Below, one piece after another: positions 46,505-54,541 of a DNA stretch of 64,000 nt; position 1 is the first letter of the stretch; each line of letters opens with the position of its first letter. Where the stretch lies: contig NZ_JAKZAL010000004.1 of NCBI RefSeq assembly GCF_022538115.1, forward strand, positions 186,001-250,000, written 5' to 3'. The translations under genes were made by a program, and so were the position numbers. The stretch is from Cognataquiflexum rubidum (GTDB taxonomy: Bacteria; Bacteroidota; Bacteroidia; Cytophagales; Cyclobacteriaceae). The notes under the pieces are model-generated. The model ran no database searches. It was not told the origin of the DNA and saw only the letters and a list, made by a program, of their open reading frames with translations.

Positions 46505-46879
46505 ATGAAGAATCTACCCGATCACAATGTTTTCAAAACCCCGGAAGGATATTTCGAAAACCTGCCCAACATTATCTTGGAAAAAAAGGAAAATAGAAAA
46601 AGCAGGACGATGTATTTTGTGCAGATGACCGCTGCGGCAGCAGTGATTGTGATAGGAGTTTTCTTTTTTGCGATCAAAAATAACATCAATGTTGATCAAA
46701 GTATTGAAGCAAATCTCGAACAGGAAATTGATTTATATATCAGTTCAGGTCAATGGGAGGCAGAAGATATCCTTAACTTTTCAGAAAATCCCAATCTGAT
46801 TTTGGATGAAATCATAGAAGAAGAATGGGGTGTTGCTGAGGAAAACCAATTTGGTGCAGAAAATGGAGAATGGTGGTAA
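46505..46879 (+). CDS. Small single-pass membrane protein, possible anti-sigma partner
   Basis: The 124-residue product begins 'MKNLPDHNVFKTPEGYFENLPN', and a single membrane segment ('MTAAAAVIVIGVFFFAI') lies at about residues 36-52. An acidic periplasmic tail follows. The order of cytoplasmic helix, one membrane span and periplasmic tail is what small anti-sigma factors show. It lies 36 bp downstream of the sigma gene. No zinc-binding anti-sigma motif is present, so the role is inferred from context. Confidence 0.65.
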   Translation: MKNLPDHNVFKTPEGYFENLPNIILEKKENRKSRTMYFVQMTAAAAVIVIGVFFFAIKNNINVDQSIEANLEQEIDLYISSGQWEAEDILNFSENPNLILDEIIEEEWGVAEENQFGAENGEWW

Positions 46880-46892
46880 AACAGGAAAGGTT

Positions 46893-47345
46893 ATGAAAAA
46901 AATATTGTGGATACAGACGGTCATTTTGTTTTTGGGTCTTGCGGCATATGCCCAAAAGCCAACAACTGAATATGACAAAGAAAAATTGGAGGCCGCAAGG
47001 GTGGCATTTATCACCAACCGACTAGACCTCAAGCCGGAACAGGCAGAGAAGTTTTGGCCACTTTTCAATCAATATAATGAAGAGAGGACCAAAATGATGG
47101 ATAAGGTATCCACCCTAAACAGGGAATCCATGCAGGAAATAACTGAAACTAGGGCCAAAGAAATTATCCAAAAGAGGTTTTCAATCCAACAACAGTTATT
47201 GGATCGGGAGAAAACTTTTATGGAAGAGATAACCAAGGTCATCTCGCCCCAACAAGCGATCAAACTTGGTGGAGTAAACAGGGAATTTACACGTCAAGTG
47301 TATCAGAGACATCGTGGCGGAAAAGATGGCGGCCCGAAAGACTAA
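46893..47345 (+). CDS. Periplasmic Spy/LTXXQ-like helical protein
   Basis: From the ATG at 46893 the product is 150 residues and begins with a signal peptide (…LGLAAYAQ); ACAGGAAAGG upstream is a good ribosome-binding site. The mature part is helical: 'LDLKPEQAEKFWPLFNQYNEERTKMMDKV' and 'IIQKRFSIQQQLLDREKTFMEEITKVISPQQ', resembling Spy-type periplasmic chaperones with two LTxxQ-like segments. It is the third gene of the sigma operon and ends near a strong terminator. A role in envelope stress is likely but not proven. Confidence 0.8.
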   Translation: MKKILWIQTVILFLGLAAYAQKPTTEYDKEKLEAARVAFITNRLDLKPEQAEKFWPLFNQYNEERTKMMDKVSTLNRESMQEITETRAKEIIQKRFSIQQQLLDREKTFMEEITKVISPQQAIKLGGVNREFTRQVYQRHRGGKDGGPKD

Positions 47346-47377
47346 AAAAAAAGCAGCTTTAAAGCTGCTTTTTTTTT
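47344..47377. terminator. Perfect bidirectional terminator
   Basis: A run of A, then GCAGCTTTAAAGCTGC, then a run of T forms a perfectly symmetric palindrome. It separates the convergent Spy-like gene and mscL and can terminate both. Confidence 0.92.
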
Positions 47378-47379
47378 AA

Positions 47380-47784
47380 TTATTTATTCTTTAAGAGATC
47401 TCTAATTTCCTCTAAAAGAACTTCAGATTTTGGCGGTGCGGGTGGTGGCGGTGCCGGTGCTTCGACTTCTTTCTTCTTGAATGAATTCATTGCTTTGATT
47501 GCCATAAAAATGACAAAGGCGATGATCAGGAAATCAACAATATTTTGGATAAAATTACCATAGCTCAAAACAACCGCAGGTAATTCACCTTCTGCCTCCT
47601 TGAGGACAACAGTGAGGTCTTTGAAATCCACACCGCCTAGCAAAACGCCCAAAGGCGGCATAATGATGTCATTGACAAATGAAGAGACAATTTTGCCGAA
47701 GGCTCCACCGATAATTACAGCGACAGCCAGATCGACCACATTGCCTTTCATGGCAAACTCTTTGAATTCTTTAATAAGGCTCAT
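47380..47784 (-). CDS. mscL: Large-conductance mechanosensitive channel
   Basis: The 134-residue protein has the MscL signature at its start ('[41 protein letters not shown]') and a second membrane segment ('[22 protein letters not shown]'). A C-terminal helical tail rich in proline and charge follows. It opens under membrane tension to release solutes during osmotic downshock. It shares a terminator with the convergent sigma operon. Confidence 0.96.
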   Translation of the reverse strand: MSLIKEFKEFAMKGNVVDLAVAVIIGGAFGKIVSSFVNDIIMPPLGVLLGGVDFKDLTVVLKEAEGELPAVVLSYGNFIQNIVDFLIIAFVIFMAIKAMNSFKKKEVEAPAPPPPAPPKSEVLLEEIRDLLKNK

Positions 47785-48011
47785 AAATTAAAATGGTTTT
47801 GTTTTGTTTGGGAAATAATGTTCCAAAATAATCAAAAAAAACAAATACAATTATTTTTTATTGAATTTAGTGGTTTTGTAGAATAAATTGAACCTTATGA
47901 TACAATCCAAATTCAATAAAAATTGGAATGGAATGGATTAAAAAATTTTTCCAAAGGGGCATAAGCTATAATTTTTCATAAATTTACCCTGAAAACCTAT
48001 TTACCATAATT

Positions 48012-48386
48012 ATGAAAATAGCATTGATTGCCCATGATGGAAAAAAAGCCGACATGGTCCATTTCCTAAGTGGTTTCAAAAAGCAATTGCAGAATTCTAA
48101 CATTCAGCTAGTGGCTACCGGCACAACCGGATCACACATAGAGAAAATAGGGATTCAGGTCCAAAAAATGCTTTCCGGGCCTATCGGTGGCGATGCACAA
48201 ATTGCCGCTATGGCAGCCCAAAAAGAGCTCAGCATGGTTATTTTTTTTAGAGACCCATTGGACAAACACCCACACGAACCTGATGTGCAGATGCTGATGA
48301 GGATATGCGATGTCCACAACATCCCCCTTGCGACCAATCCCGCAGCAGCTGACCTTATGTTCAAACAATTAACTTCAAAATTTTAA
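48012..48386 (+). CDS. mgsA: Methylglyoxal synthase
   Basis: The 124-residue protein shows 'LIAHDGKKADMV', the phosphate-binding 'ATGTTGSHIEKIG', 'SGPIGGDAQIA' and 'DPLDKHPHEPDV', with the conserved Asp and His residues. It converts dihydroxyacetone phosphate to methylglyoxal and phosphate, a bypass that relieves phosphate limitation in glycolysis. It is shorter than the E. coli enzyme (152) but covers the conserved core. It shares its stop/start with pfkA (TAATG). Confidence 0.94.
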   Translation: MKIALIAHDGKKADMVHFLSGFKKQLQNSNIQLVATGTTGSHIEKIGIQVQKMLSGPIGGDAQIAAMAAQKELSMVIFFRDPLDKHPHEPDVQMLMRICDVHNIPLATNPAAADLMFKQLTSKF

Positions 48387-49372
48387 TGGAACCAAAGACA
48401 ATCAAAAGAATAGGCGTACTCACATCGGGTGGAGATGCCCCGGGAATGAATGCCGCTATCAGGGCCGTGGTCAGGGCAGGATTTTATTATAATCTTGAAA
48501 TGTACGGCATCTACAGGGGATATGAAGGAATGATCCAGGATGACATCAAAAAGCTGGAGTCTAAGAATATTGCCCACGTACTTGAAAGAGGCGGGACATT
48601 TCTAAAATCAGCAAGAAGCAGTGAGTTTAGGACAACAGAAGGAAGAAAGAAGGCCTATGATAACCTTGTGAAACACGGAATCGATGCCTTGGTCATCATC
48701 GGTGGTGACGGTTCTTTGACAGGTGCGCATTTATTTTACAATGAATATGGAATCCCATCCATCGGTTTGCCCGGAACTATTGACAATGACCTGGCCGGAA
48801 CTGACCTGACTATCGGATTTGATACCGCTTGCAATACAGCGATAGAAGCGATTGACAAAATAAGGGATACAGCAACTTCTCATGACCGCCTTTTCTTCGT
48901 CGAAGTGATGGGAAGAGATGCAGGTTTTATCGCCATCAACGCTGGAATAGGCAGTGCGGCAGCGGCCACGCTGATTCCTGAGAAGAAAATGCCCATCGAA
49001 AGGCTGGTAGAAAGACTGAAAGCTAGAACCAAAGCCATGAAATCCTCCAACATTGTCATTGTTGCAGAAGGAGGAAAAAGCGGCGGTGCAGTTGAGATCG
49101 CGGAAAAAATTAAAAAGGAACTCCCCTACTATGACATCAAAGTGACCATTCTTGGTCACCTTCAGCGAGGCGGCGCTCCAAGTTCCTTGGACAGGGTTTT
49201 GGCTAGTAAGCTTGGTGTTTTTGCTGTGGAAGGTTTGATGCAGGGAAAATACGATGTGATGGCAGGAATTATCAATAACAAAGTGGTCTTCACTCCTATT
49301 GCAAAAGCAATTGTGGGCCACAAAGAGGTCGATGAGGATGACTTTAGAATCGCAAAAATTTTATCAACGTAA
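48386..49372 (+). CDS. pfkA: ATP-dependent 6-phosphofructokinase
   Basis: The 328-residue protein has the PfkA landmarks: 'TSGGDAPGMNAAIRAVVR', 'VIIGGDGSLTGA', 'PGTIDNDLAG', 'VEVMGRDAGFIA' and 'HLQRGGAPSSLDRVLAS'. It phosphorylates fructose-6-phosphate, the committed step of glycolysis. Its start overlaps the mgsA stop by one base, so the two are translationally coupled and probably regulated together. A terminator follows at 49381-49419. Confidence 0.97.
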   Translation: MEPKTIKRIGVLTSGGDAPGMNAAIRAVVRAGFYYNLEMYGIYRGYEGMIQDDIKKLESKNIAHVLERGGTFLKSARSSEFRTTEGRKKAYDNLVKHGIDALVIIGGDGSLTGAHLFYNEYGIPSIGLPGTIDNDLAGTDLTIGFDTACNTAIEAIDKIRDTATSHDRLFFVEVMGRDAGFIAINAGIGSAAAATLIPEKKMPIERLVERLKARTKAMKSSNIVIVAEGGKSGGAVEIAEKIKKELPYYDIKVTILGHLQRGGAPSSLDRVLASKLGVFAVEGLMQGKYDVMAGIINNKVVFTPIAKAIVGHKEVDEDDFRIAKILST

Positions 49373-49380
49373 TCAACTTA

Positions 49381-49419
49381 GAGCAAAAAAGGAGGCGAAA
49401 ACCTCCTTTTTTTTTGCTC
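49381..49419 (+). terminator. Terminator after pfkA
   Basis: GAGCAAAAAAGGAGG pairs with CCTCC and a T-run then GCTC, around CGAAAA. It is a strong stem-loop with a T-run just after the pfkA stop. Confidence 0.88.
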
Positions 49420-49445
49420 CTTCTATTCTATTCACTTTTTACATT

Positions 49446-49596
49446 TATGAGTATCCGCAATGTAACATGTTGGGCTTGAAAGGACTTTATTGGATGGGGA
49501 TAACTGCCCACAGACGACGATCCACAGTCCATGGAATCGCTAATCGTGCCCCAACCATTATTTGTTTGGCTACGTGCAATAAAGCGGATACGCACA
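49446..49596 (+). mobile_element. 151-bp MITE-like element, intergenic copy
   Basis: Ends are inverted (TATGAGTATCCGC and GCGGATACGCACA, allowing mismatches). The body shares long stretches with 59733-59883, for example TTGGGCTTGAAAGGACTTTA and TTATTTGTTTGGCTACGTGC. Copy lengths are equal (151 bp). Both copies are open in one frame that would give 'LGLKGLY' and 'PTIICLATCNKADTHI'. Flanking duplication is unclear here: only ACATT is shared near both ends. The element lies between the pfkA terminator and the TRAP permease gene. Confidence 0.85.
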
Positions 49597-49756
49597 TTGT
49601 TTTTTTTTACAAACGCTTTCTTGCCACAAACCATTTAAAACTCGGATTGAAAATCCCGTGCCGTGGCTATTGACTGTCGACCTTGGTCTATGGACCGATT
49701 ATCCGCAGTTTTAATCTTTAATTTTGAGCTAGTGGAAAAGTAGCGGATAATCATTT

Positions 49757-51055
49757 TTACATTAATCCAAAAAGCTTTGGCAACCATAATGTCAAGCCCG
49801 GCCACAAGGTGATAACTATCAGGCCAAAAATCATCGCTATAAAAAATGGAATCAAAGGACCTATGACTTTCTCTAAAGTAGTACCTGCGACCTGAACACC
49901 AATAAACAAAACTGAGCCTACTGGTGGCGTACATAATCCAATACAAAGATTAACAATCATGATAATGCCAAAATGAACCGGATCGACTCCCAATTCGATA
50001 ACTATTGGAAGGAAGATCGGCGTAAAAATCAGCACCGCCGGCGTCATATCCATAAAAATACCGACAAAGAGTAGAATGAGATTGATCAGAATCAATATCA
50101 CCACAACATTATCACTTACAGAAAGCAGGGAATTGGTAATCGCCTGAGGGATATCCTCACTTGACATCACCCAAGACATGCTCATCGATGTCGCAATAAG
50201 CAACAACACTATTGCTGTGGTCTCCGATGATTTCAATAATATAGAGGGCAATTCTCTTAATTTTAGTTCTTTGTAGTAAAGAGACAATCCCAAAGTATAG
50301 ATCACAGCAATGGCAGAGGCTTCGGTTGCTGTAAAAACACCTCCTACAATCCCACCGATTACGATCACCAAAAGCATCAAAGAAGGAAATGCGCGGAAAA
50401 AAGTTTTTCCGAACTCCTTCAGCGTAACTCCTTCACCGGCGGGTAATTTTTCCTTTTTGATAAAAACGGCAGCTGTTAACATCAATACAAACCCAATAAA
50501 AATTCCCGGCAAATAACCGGCTACAAACAATGCTGCAATAGAAACACCACCTGAAGCCAAGGAATACACGATTAGGATATTGGATGGAGGAATGATCAAT
50601 CCCGTAGTCGAGGAAGTGATATTGACAGCCGCACCAAGTTCTTTAGGATAACCTTCTGTTTCCATCCTTTTGCCAAGGATACTTCCCAATGCGGATGCAG
50701 CCGCAGCAGCTGAACCGGCAATAGCCCCAAACAGCATCGCCGCGATCACATTTACATATAACAAACTCCCGGGAAGTCTTCCTGCCAAAGATTTTGCCAA
50801 TTCTATCAAGCGGTTGGCAATTCCTCCTTTATTCATTATCTCTCCTGCCAAAACAAAAAAGGGAATAGCCAGCAAGGCAAAACTATCCAATCCTGTTGCC
50901 ATCCGCTGTGCAATAGTTGTTGCTGATGGGCCGGCAGCAACTGAAACCAATAGGGTAATAAAACTTGCGATTCCCAGACTCCAAGCCACAGGCACTCCTA
51001 TTGCCAATAAAGTGATAAAGGAAAGAACCAATATAATGATGCTGATATATTCCAT
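49757..51055 (-). CDS. dctM: TRAP transporter large permease
   Basis: The 432-residue protein has about 12 membrane segments and the DctM-family parts 'ATGLDSFALLAIPFFVLAGEIMNKGGIANRLIELA' and 'MFGAIAGSAAAAASALGSIL', plus the C-terminal 'DPVHFGIIMIVNLCIGLCTPPVG'. It is the sodium-coupled channel subunit of a TRAP transporter. Together with DctQ and DctP it would import an organic acid, and the genes around it point to hexuronates. Confidence 0.93.
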   Translation of the reverse strand: MEYISIIILVLSFITLLAIGVPVAWSLGIASFITLLVSVAAGPSATTIAQRMATGLDSFALLAIPFFVLAGEIMNKGGIANRLIELAKSLAGRLPGSLLYVNVIAAMLFGAIAGSAAAAASALGSILGKRMETEGYPKELGAAVNITSSTTGLIIPPSNILIVYSLASGGVSIAALFVAGYLPGIFIGFVLMLTAAVFIKKEKLPAGEGVTLKEFGKTFFRAFPSLMLLVIVIGGIVGGVFTATEASAIAVIYTLGLSLYYKELKLRELPSILLKSSETTAIVLLLIATSMSMSWVMSSEDIPQAITNSLLSVSDNVVVILILINLILLFVGIFMDMTPAVLIFTPIFLPIVIELGVDPVHFGIIMIVNLCIGLCTPPVGSVLFIGVQVAGTTLEKVIGPLIPFFIAMIFGLIVITLWPGLTLWLPKLFGLM

Positions 51056-51058
51056 GGA

Positions 51059-51544
51059 TCAGGAGTTATAAAGTCTGTAATGATTGGAAATCTGAAAAAC
51101 CTGGTAATAGATAACCAGCAGTCCGCTTATCGGCAAAATGGTATAAATATAGGCAAGTGGAATCTGCATCGTAGCCGACTTTTGACCAAGGATAAATGTG
51201 ATATAAACCAGATTGATCCCTCCCATTACCATCACAGAAAAAGCAAAAAACAGGACAATAACATTGATAAGGATCATCAATTTCATTTTGGATTTGCCAA
51301 TAAGGCGGTTTGGAAGCAGGTCAATAGCAATGTGCTGATTTTGTCCTGCGACATAGGCAGCCCCCAACATCCCCAACCAAATTAGCATATACCTTGACAG
51401 TTCATCAGTAAATGAGCTTGGGTTTTGGACGACATATCTCGACAAAACCTGCCAAGTCACATTGAAAACCATCAAAGCCATCAAAATGACCAAAAGGCCC
51501 GAAACCACTTTATCAAGTTTTAATTTAAAAGTAGGGTTAAGCAT
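51059..51544 (-). CDS. dctQ: TRAP transporter small permease
   Basis: The 161-residue protein has four hydrophobic segments and the DctQ-type 'QVLSRYVVQNPSSFTDELSRYMLIWLGMLGAAYVAGQNQHIAIDLL'. It forms the small membrane subunit alongside DctM. It starts 89 bp after the binding-protein gene and precedes dctM by three bases, so the three genes form one unit. Confidence 0.92.
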   Translation of the reverse strand: MLNPTFKLKLDKVVSGLLVILMALMVFNVTWQVLSRYVVQNPSSFTDELSRYMLIWLGMLGAAYVAGQNQHIAIDLLPNRLIGKSKMKLMILINVIVLFFAFSVMVMGGINLVYITFILGQKSATMQIPLAYIYTILPISGLLVIYYQVFQISNHYRLYNS

Positions 51545-51633
51545 TGGCTAACTTATTTTGGGTTGAATTGATATTATAACAGAGAATTTTAATGGCTTGA
51601 AATAAATATGCTTATCCTCAACAATAGAATTCT

Positions 51634-52659
51634 TTACTCAGTCTTTCTGATTTTGTCTACAATTTCAAATAGCTCAGGTTGAGTAGATTTGAACTCCAGG
51701 TACATTACTTCAGTCGCTTCTCTGAAGCCGGCCACTTCAGGATATAAAATGGTAACTCCAGCTTTTTTCAACTCCCGGTAAGATTCCTCGACGGACTCTG
51801 CCCACAGTTTATACTGATACACCACAGACTCGTCAGCGGCTTCCTGAAGCCATTTTTTCTCCTGATCATCAAGCAGTTTCCAGACTTTGGTACTGACGAT
51901 CAGCACATCAGGCACGGCCGTATGTTCATTGATGGAATAAAACTTACAGACTTCATAATGCTTGGAAGTATATAGGCTTGGCGGATTATTCTCGGCGCCG
52001 TCAACGATCCCTTGCTGCAATGCGGTGTAAAGCTCGCCGTATGAAACAGGAGTCGGAGAACCTCCCAAACTCTTCACCATATTGATAGCGGTATTGCTTT
52101 CCATGACCCTGATTTTCAATCCTTTCAGGTCAGATGGGTTTTCTATCGGTTTGGTCTTGGTGTAAAAACTCCTTTTGCCTGCATCGTAATAACACAAACC
52201 CCTCAACCAAAAATCTTCCCCGTCAAGTAGCAGTTGCTTACCGATTTCTCCTTTCAATACCTTATCCCTGTGGGCATCGTCTCTGAACAAATATGGCATA
52301 GACAAAACTTGCATCCTTGGAGCAAAACTTTCCATCGTTGCTGAGGAAACTTTTGTCATTCCCAAACTTCCAATCTGAAGCAATTCCACCAACTCCCTTT
52401 CAGTACCCAATTGTTGGTTTGGATAAATCCGGATCTGCATCTGTCCATTTGATTTCTCGGCAACCTTTTCGGCCATAAACACCATGGCCTCATGGACAGG
52501 ATGTGTTACCCCAAGCCCATGGCCCAATTTGATGACCCTCACCCCTCCCGGACCTTTGCAGGTAGAAAATAAAATCAGTGAAAACAAGATCAAAAAAGTT
52601 GGCCTTGAAAAAAAAGACAAACGATTCCGATTTTTCTTTTTTGAATTTAAATCAGTCAT
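51634..52659 (-). CDS. dctP: TRAP substrate-binding lipoprotein
   Basis: From the ATG at 52659 the product is 341 residues; a longer frame overlaps the aldolase gene. A lipoprotein signal ends in LFSTC. The DctP fold shows in 'GHGLGVTHPVHEAMVFMAEKVAEKSNGQMQIRIYPNQQLGTERELVELLQIGSLGMT' and 'KIRVMESNTAINMVKSLGGSPTPVSYGELYTALQQGIVDGAENNP', including the conserved Arg that binds the carboxylate. The substrate is probably a hexuronate or related acid. Confidence 0.92.
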   Translation of the reverse strand: MTDLNSKKKNRNRLSFFSRPTFLILFSLILFSTCKGPGGVRVIKLGHGLGVTHPVHEAMVFMAEKVAEKSNGQMQIRIYPNQQLGTERELVELLQIGSLGMTKVSSATMESFAPRMQVLSMPYLFRDDAHRDKVLKGEIGKQLLLDGEDFWLRGLCYYDAGKRSFYTKTKPIENPSDLKGLKIRVMESNTAINMVKSLGGSPTPVSYGELYTALQQGIVDGAENNPPSLYTSKHYEVCKFYSINEHTAVPDVLIVSTKVWKLLDDQEKKWLQEAADESVVYQYKLWAESVEESYRELKKAGVTILYPEVAGFREATEVMYLEFKSTQPELFEIVDKIRKTE

Positions 52660-52682
52660 GGGTTTATTATAAGATTGGAAAT

Positions 52683-53345
52683 TCATTTTCGAATCTCTTG
52701 AATTGTTGCCAAAGCATTTTTGATGTTCTTTTCCAAAAACTCAAATTCTCCCTTTTCAATGGCTTTTTTGTCAAATAACTGCGAACCCATTCCTACACAT
52801 TGCACTCCGGCTTTGAACCATTCAGAAAGGTTTTCCAAGGTTGGTTCCACACCCCCAGTAGGCATCATTTTGATATCAGGCATGACTGACAAAACACTTT
52901 TGATAAAGCCGGAACCCAATAAATTTCCGGGAAATGCTTTGACCAAAAGCGCGCCCATGGACTTTGCCTGAAACACTTCCGTGACTGTGGCACATCCGGG
53001 AACCCAAAAAATCCCTTTCATCGTGCAGTAATTGGCAACTTCAGGAATCAAAGCAGGCGAAACCACGAAATCCGTCCCGATGTAATGAAAACGTGAAGCG
53101 TCTTTTGCCGAAAAAACAGTCCCTATTCCCAAAAGCAAATCAGAATATTTTTCAGAATAAATCTTCAACTCTTTGAACACCTCAAAAGCATTTGCTTCAC
53201 GGTTGGTAAATTCAAAAACCCTGATCCCGGCATTATAGGATGCATCTATCACTGACTTGACGACAGAAATATCTTTGTGGTTAAATACAGGAATCATTCC
53301 CGTTTCAGCCATTTTATCAAGGATTTCTTGGTGGGTATATTTCAT
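52683..53345 (-). CDS. eda: KDPG/KHG aldolase
   Basis: The 220-residue protein is a class I aldolase with 'TGMIPVFNHKDISVVKSV', 'FEFTNREANAFEVF', 'GIGTVFSAKDASRFHYIGTDFVVSPALIPEVANYC' and 'MMPTGGVEPTLENLSEWFKAGVQCVGMGS'. The Schiff-base lysine is probably in 'LLVKAFPGNLLG'. It splits 2-keto-3-deoxy-6-phosphogluconate to pyruvate and glyceraldehyde-3-phosphate. It follows the KDG kinase gene by 95 bp. Confidence 0.95.
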   Translation of the reverse strand: MKYTHQEILDKMAETGMIPVFNHKDISVVKSVIDASYNAGIRVFEFTNREANAFEVFKELKIYSEKYSDLLLGIGTVFSAKDASRFHYIGTDFVVSPALIPEVANYCTMKGIFWVPGCATVTEVFQAKSMGALLVKAFPGNLLGSGFIKSVLSVMPDIKMMPTGGVEPTLENLSEWFKAGVQCVGMGSQLFDKKAIEKGEFEFLEKNIKNALATIQEIRK

Positions 53346-53440
53346 TACTGGTTTGGTTATTAGTTATAGGTTATTAGTTATAGGTTATTGGAAATCTGTA
53401 AATGAGAGAGTTATGTATAGAATGACTTAGAAATTAAACC

Positions 53441-54436
53441 TTACCTCAATAGCTTGCCAATATTTTCTCCTTTGACCAAATCATGCACCTCCTCCAAAGA
53501 CACGAAATTGGCATCACCTTTTATGCTGTGTTTCAGGACGGAGGATGCGGTAGCAAATTCAATGGCTTCCTGATCGGAAAGATGCAATAGCCCATAAATC
53601 AAACCTGCGATGAAGGCATCACCCCCTCCCACGCGGTCGACGATATGGGTCATTTCATAAATATTTGAAAAAAGGATTTCTTCACCGTTCCATAAAACAC
53701 CTTTAAGCCGATTATGGGATGCAGAAACCGATTCCCTTTTTGTCCTGGTAATATATTTGATCTGCGGGTAATCCTTTTTGGCCTGATAGCAGGCATCTCC
53801 CCAATCATCTTGGGCGATATCCATACAGTTTTCGAAATCAGATTTCCCTGCTACCAATACATGAGTATACCTTATCAGCTCGGGCATCACGTCCAAAGGT
53901 CCTTTTCCATATTGCCAAAGATTTCTCCTGTAATTGATATCCCCACTGATTTTCAATCCTTTATCGTATGCAGCTTTAAGTGCCTTCAGCGTCATGTCTG
54001 CAGCATTTTGGCTGAGTGCGGGAGTTATTCCTGTCCAATGAAACCAATCCGCCCCATCAAAAACCAAATCCCAATCGAGGTCTTTTCCATCAAAATTGGA
54101 AAAAGCAGAATCAAATCTGTCATAGATGATTTTTGAAGAACGCTGCATGGAACCGTTTTCAAGAAAGTAAAGACCCATCCTTCCCTCTGAAAAATAAACG
54201 AAATCGGTTTTGACGCCCGTCTGTCTCAAATATCGGGTCGCAGCTTTTCCGATATCATGTCCGGGAAAAGCAGTAACATGGTAAGTTTCCTGATCCCAAT
54301 TGGCGAGACAGATCGAAACATTTGCTTCCGATCCTCCAAAAACAGCTTCATACGAATTTGCCTGAACGAACCTTTCGTGTCCCGGAGTGCTGAGGCGCAT
54401 CATTACTTCGCCTATGGTAATAATTTTTTTGCCCAT
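53441..54436 (-). CDS. kdgK: 2-keto-3-deoxygluconate kinase (PfkB family)
   Basis: The 331-residue protein is a ribokinase-type sugar kinase: 'FGGSEANVSICLANW' near residues 32-46 and the C-terminal anion-hole motif 'DRVGGGDAFIAGLIYG' with the catalytic Asp. It phosphorylates KDG to KDPG. It is the first gene of the minus-strand run kdgK-eda-dctPQM and is divergent from uxaA; the 105-bp gap between them probably holds both promoters. Confidence 0.93.
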   Translation of the reverse strand: MGKKIITIGEVMMRLSTPGHERFVQANSYEAVFGGSEANVSICLANWDQETYHVTAFPGHDIGKAATRYLRQTGVKTDFVYFSEGRMGLYFLENGSMQRSSKIIYDRFDSAFSNFDGKDLDWDLVFDGADWFHWTGITPALSQNAADMTLKALKAAYDKGLKISGDINYRRNLWQYGKGPLDVMPELIRYTHVLVAGKSDFENCMDIAQDDWGDACYQAKKDYPQIKYITRTKRESVSASHNRLKGVLWNGEEILFSNIYEMTHIVDRVGGGDAFIAGLIYGLLHLSDQEAIEFATASSVLKHSIKGDANFVSLEEVHDLVKGENIGKLLR

Positions 54437-54541
54437 TGTCTAAAATGCTAATCTTTCCTGAAAATAAACACTTAAATTTTGTTTTCAAGAGATACAGGAT
54501 ATAAGTTAATGCAAACGATTTCAGATTAGATAAAAAAATAC

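Noticed and set aside
46505-46879. Canonical zinc-binding anti-sigma factor
   Set aside because: No H-x3-C-x2-C motif is present, so only the generic membrane-partner call was kept.
49299-49673. Protein-coding gene covering the intergenic element
   Set aside because: The frame starts inside pfkA, passes through the terminator and is open mainly because of the element; its conservation belongs to the element.
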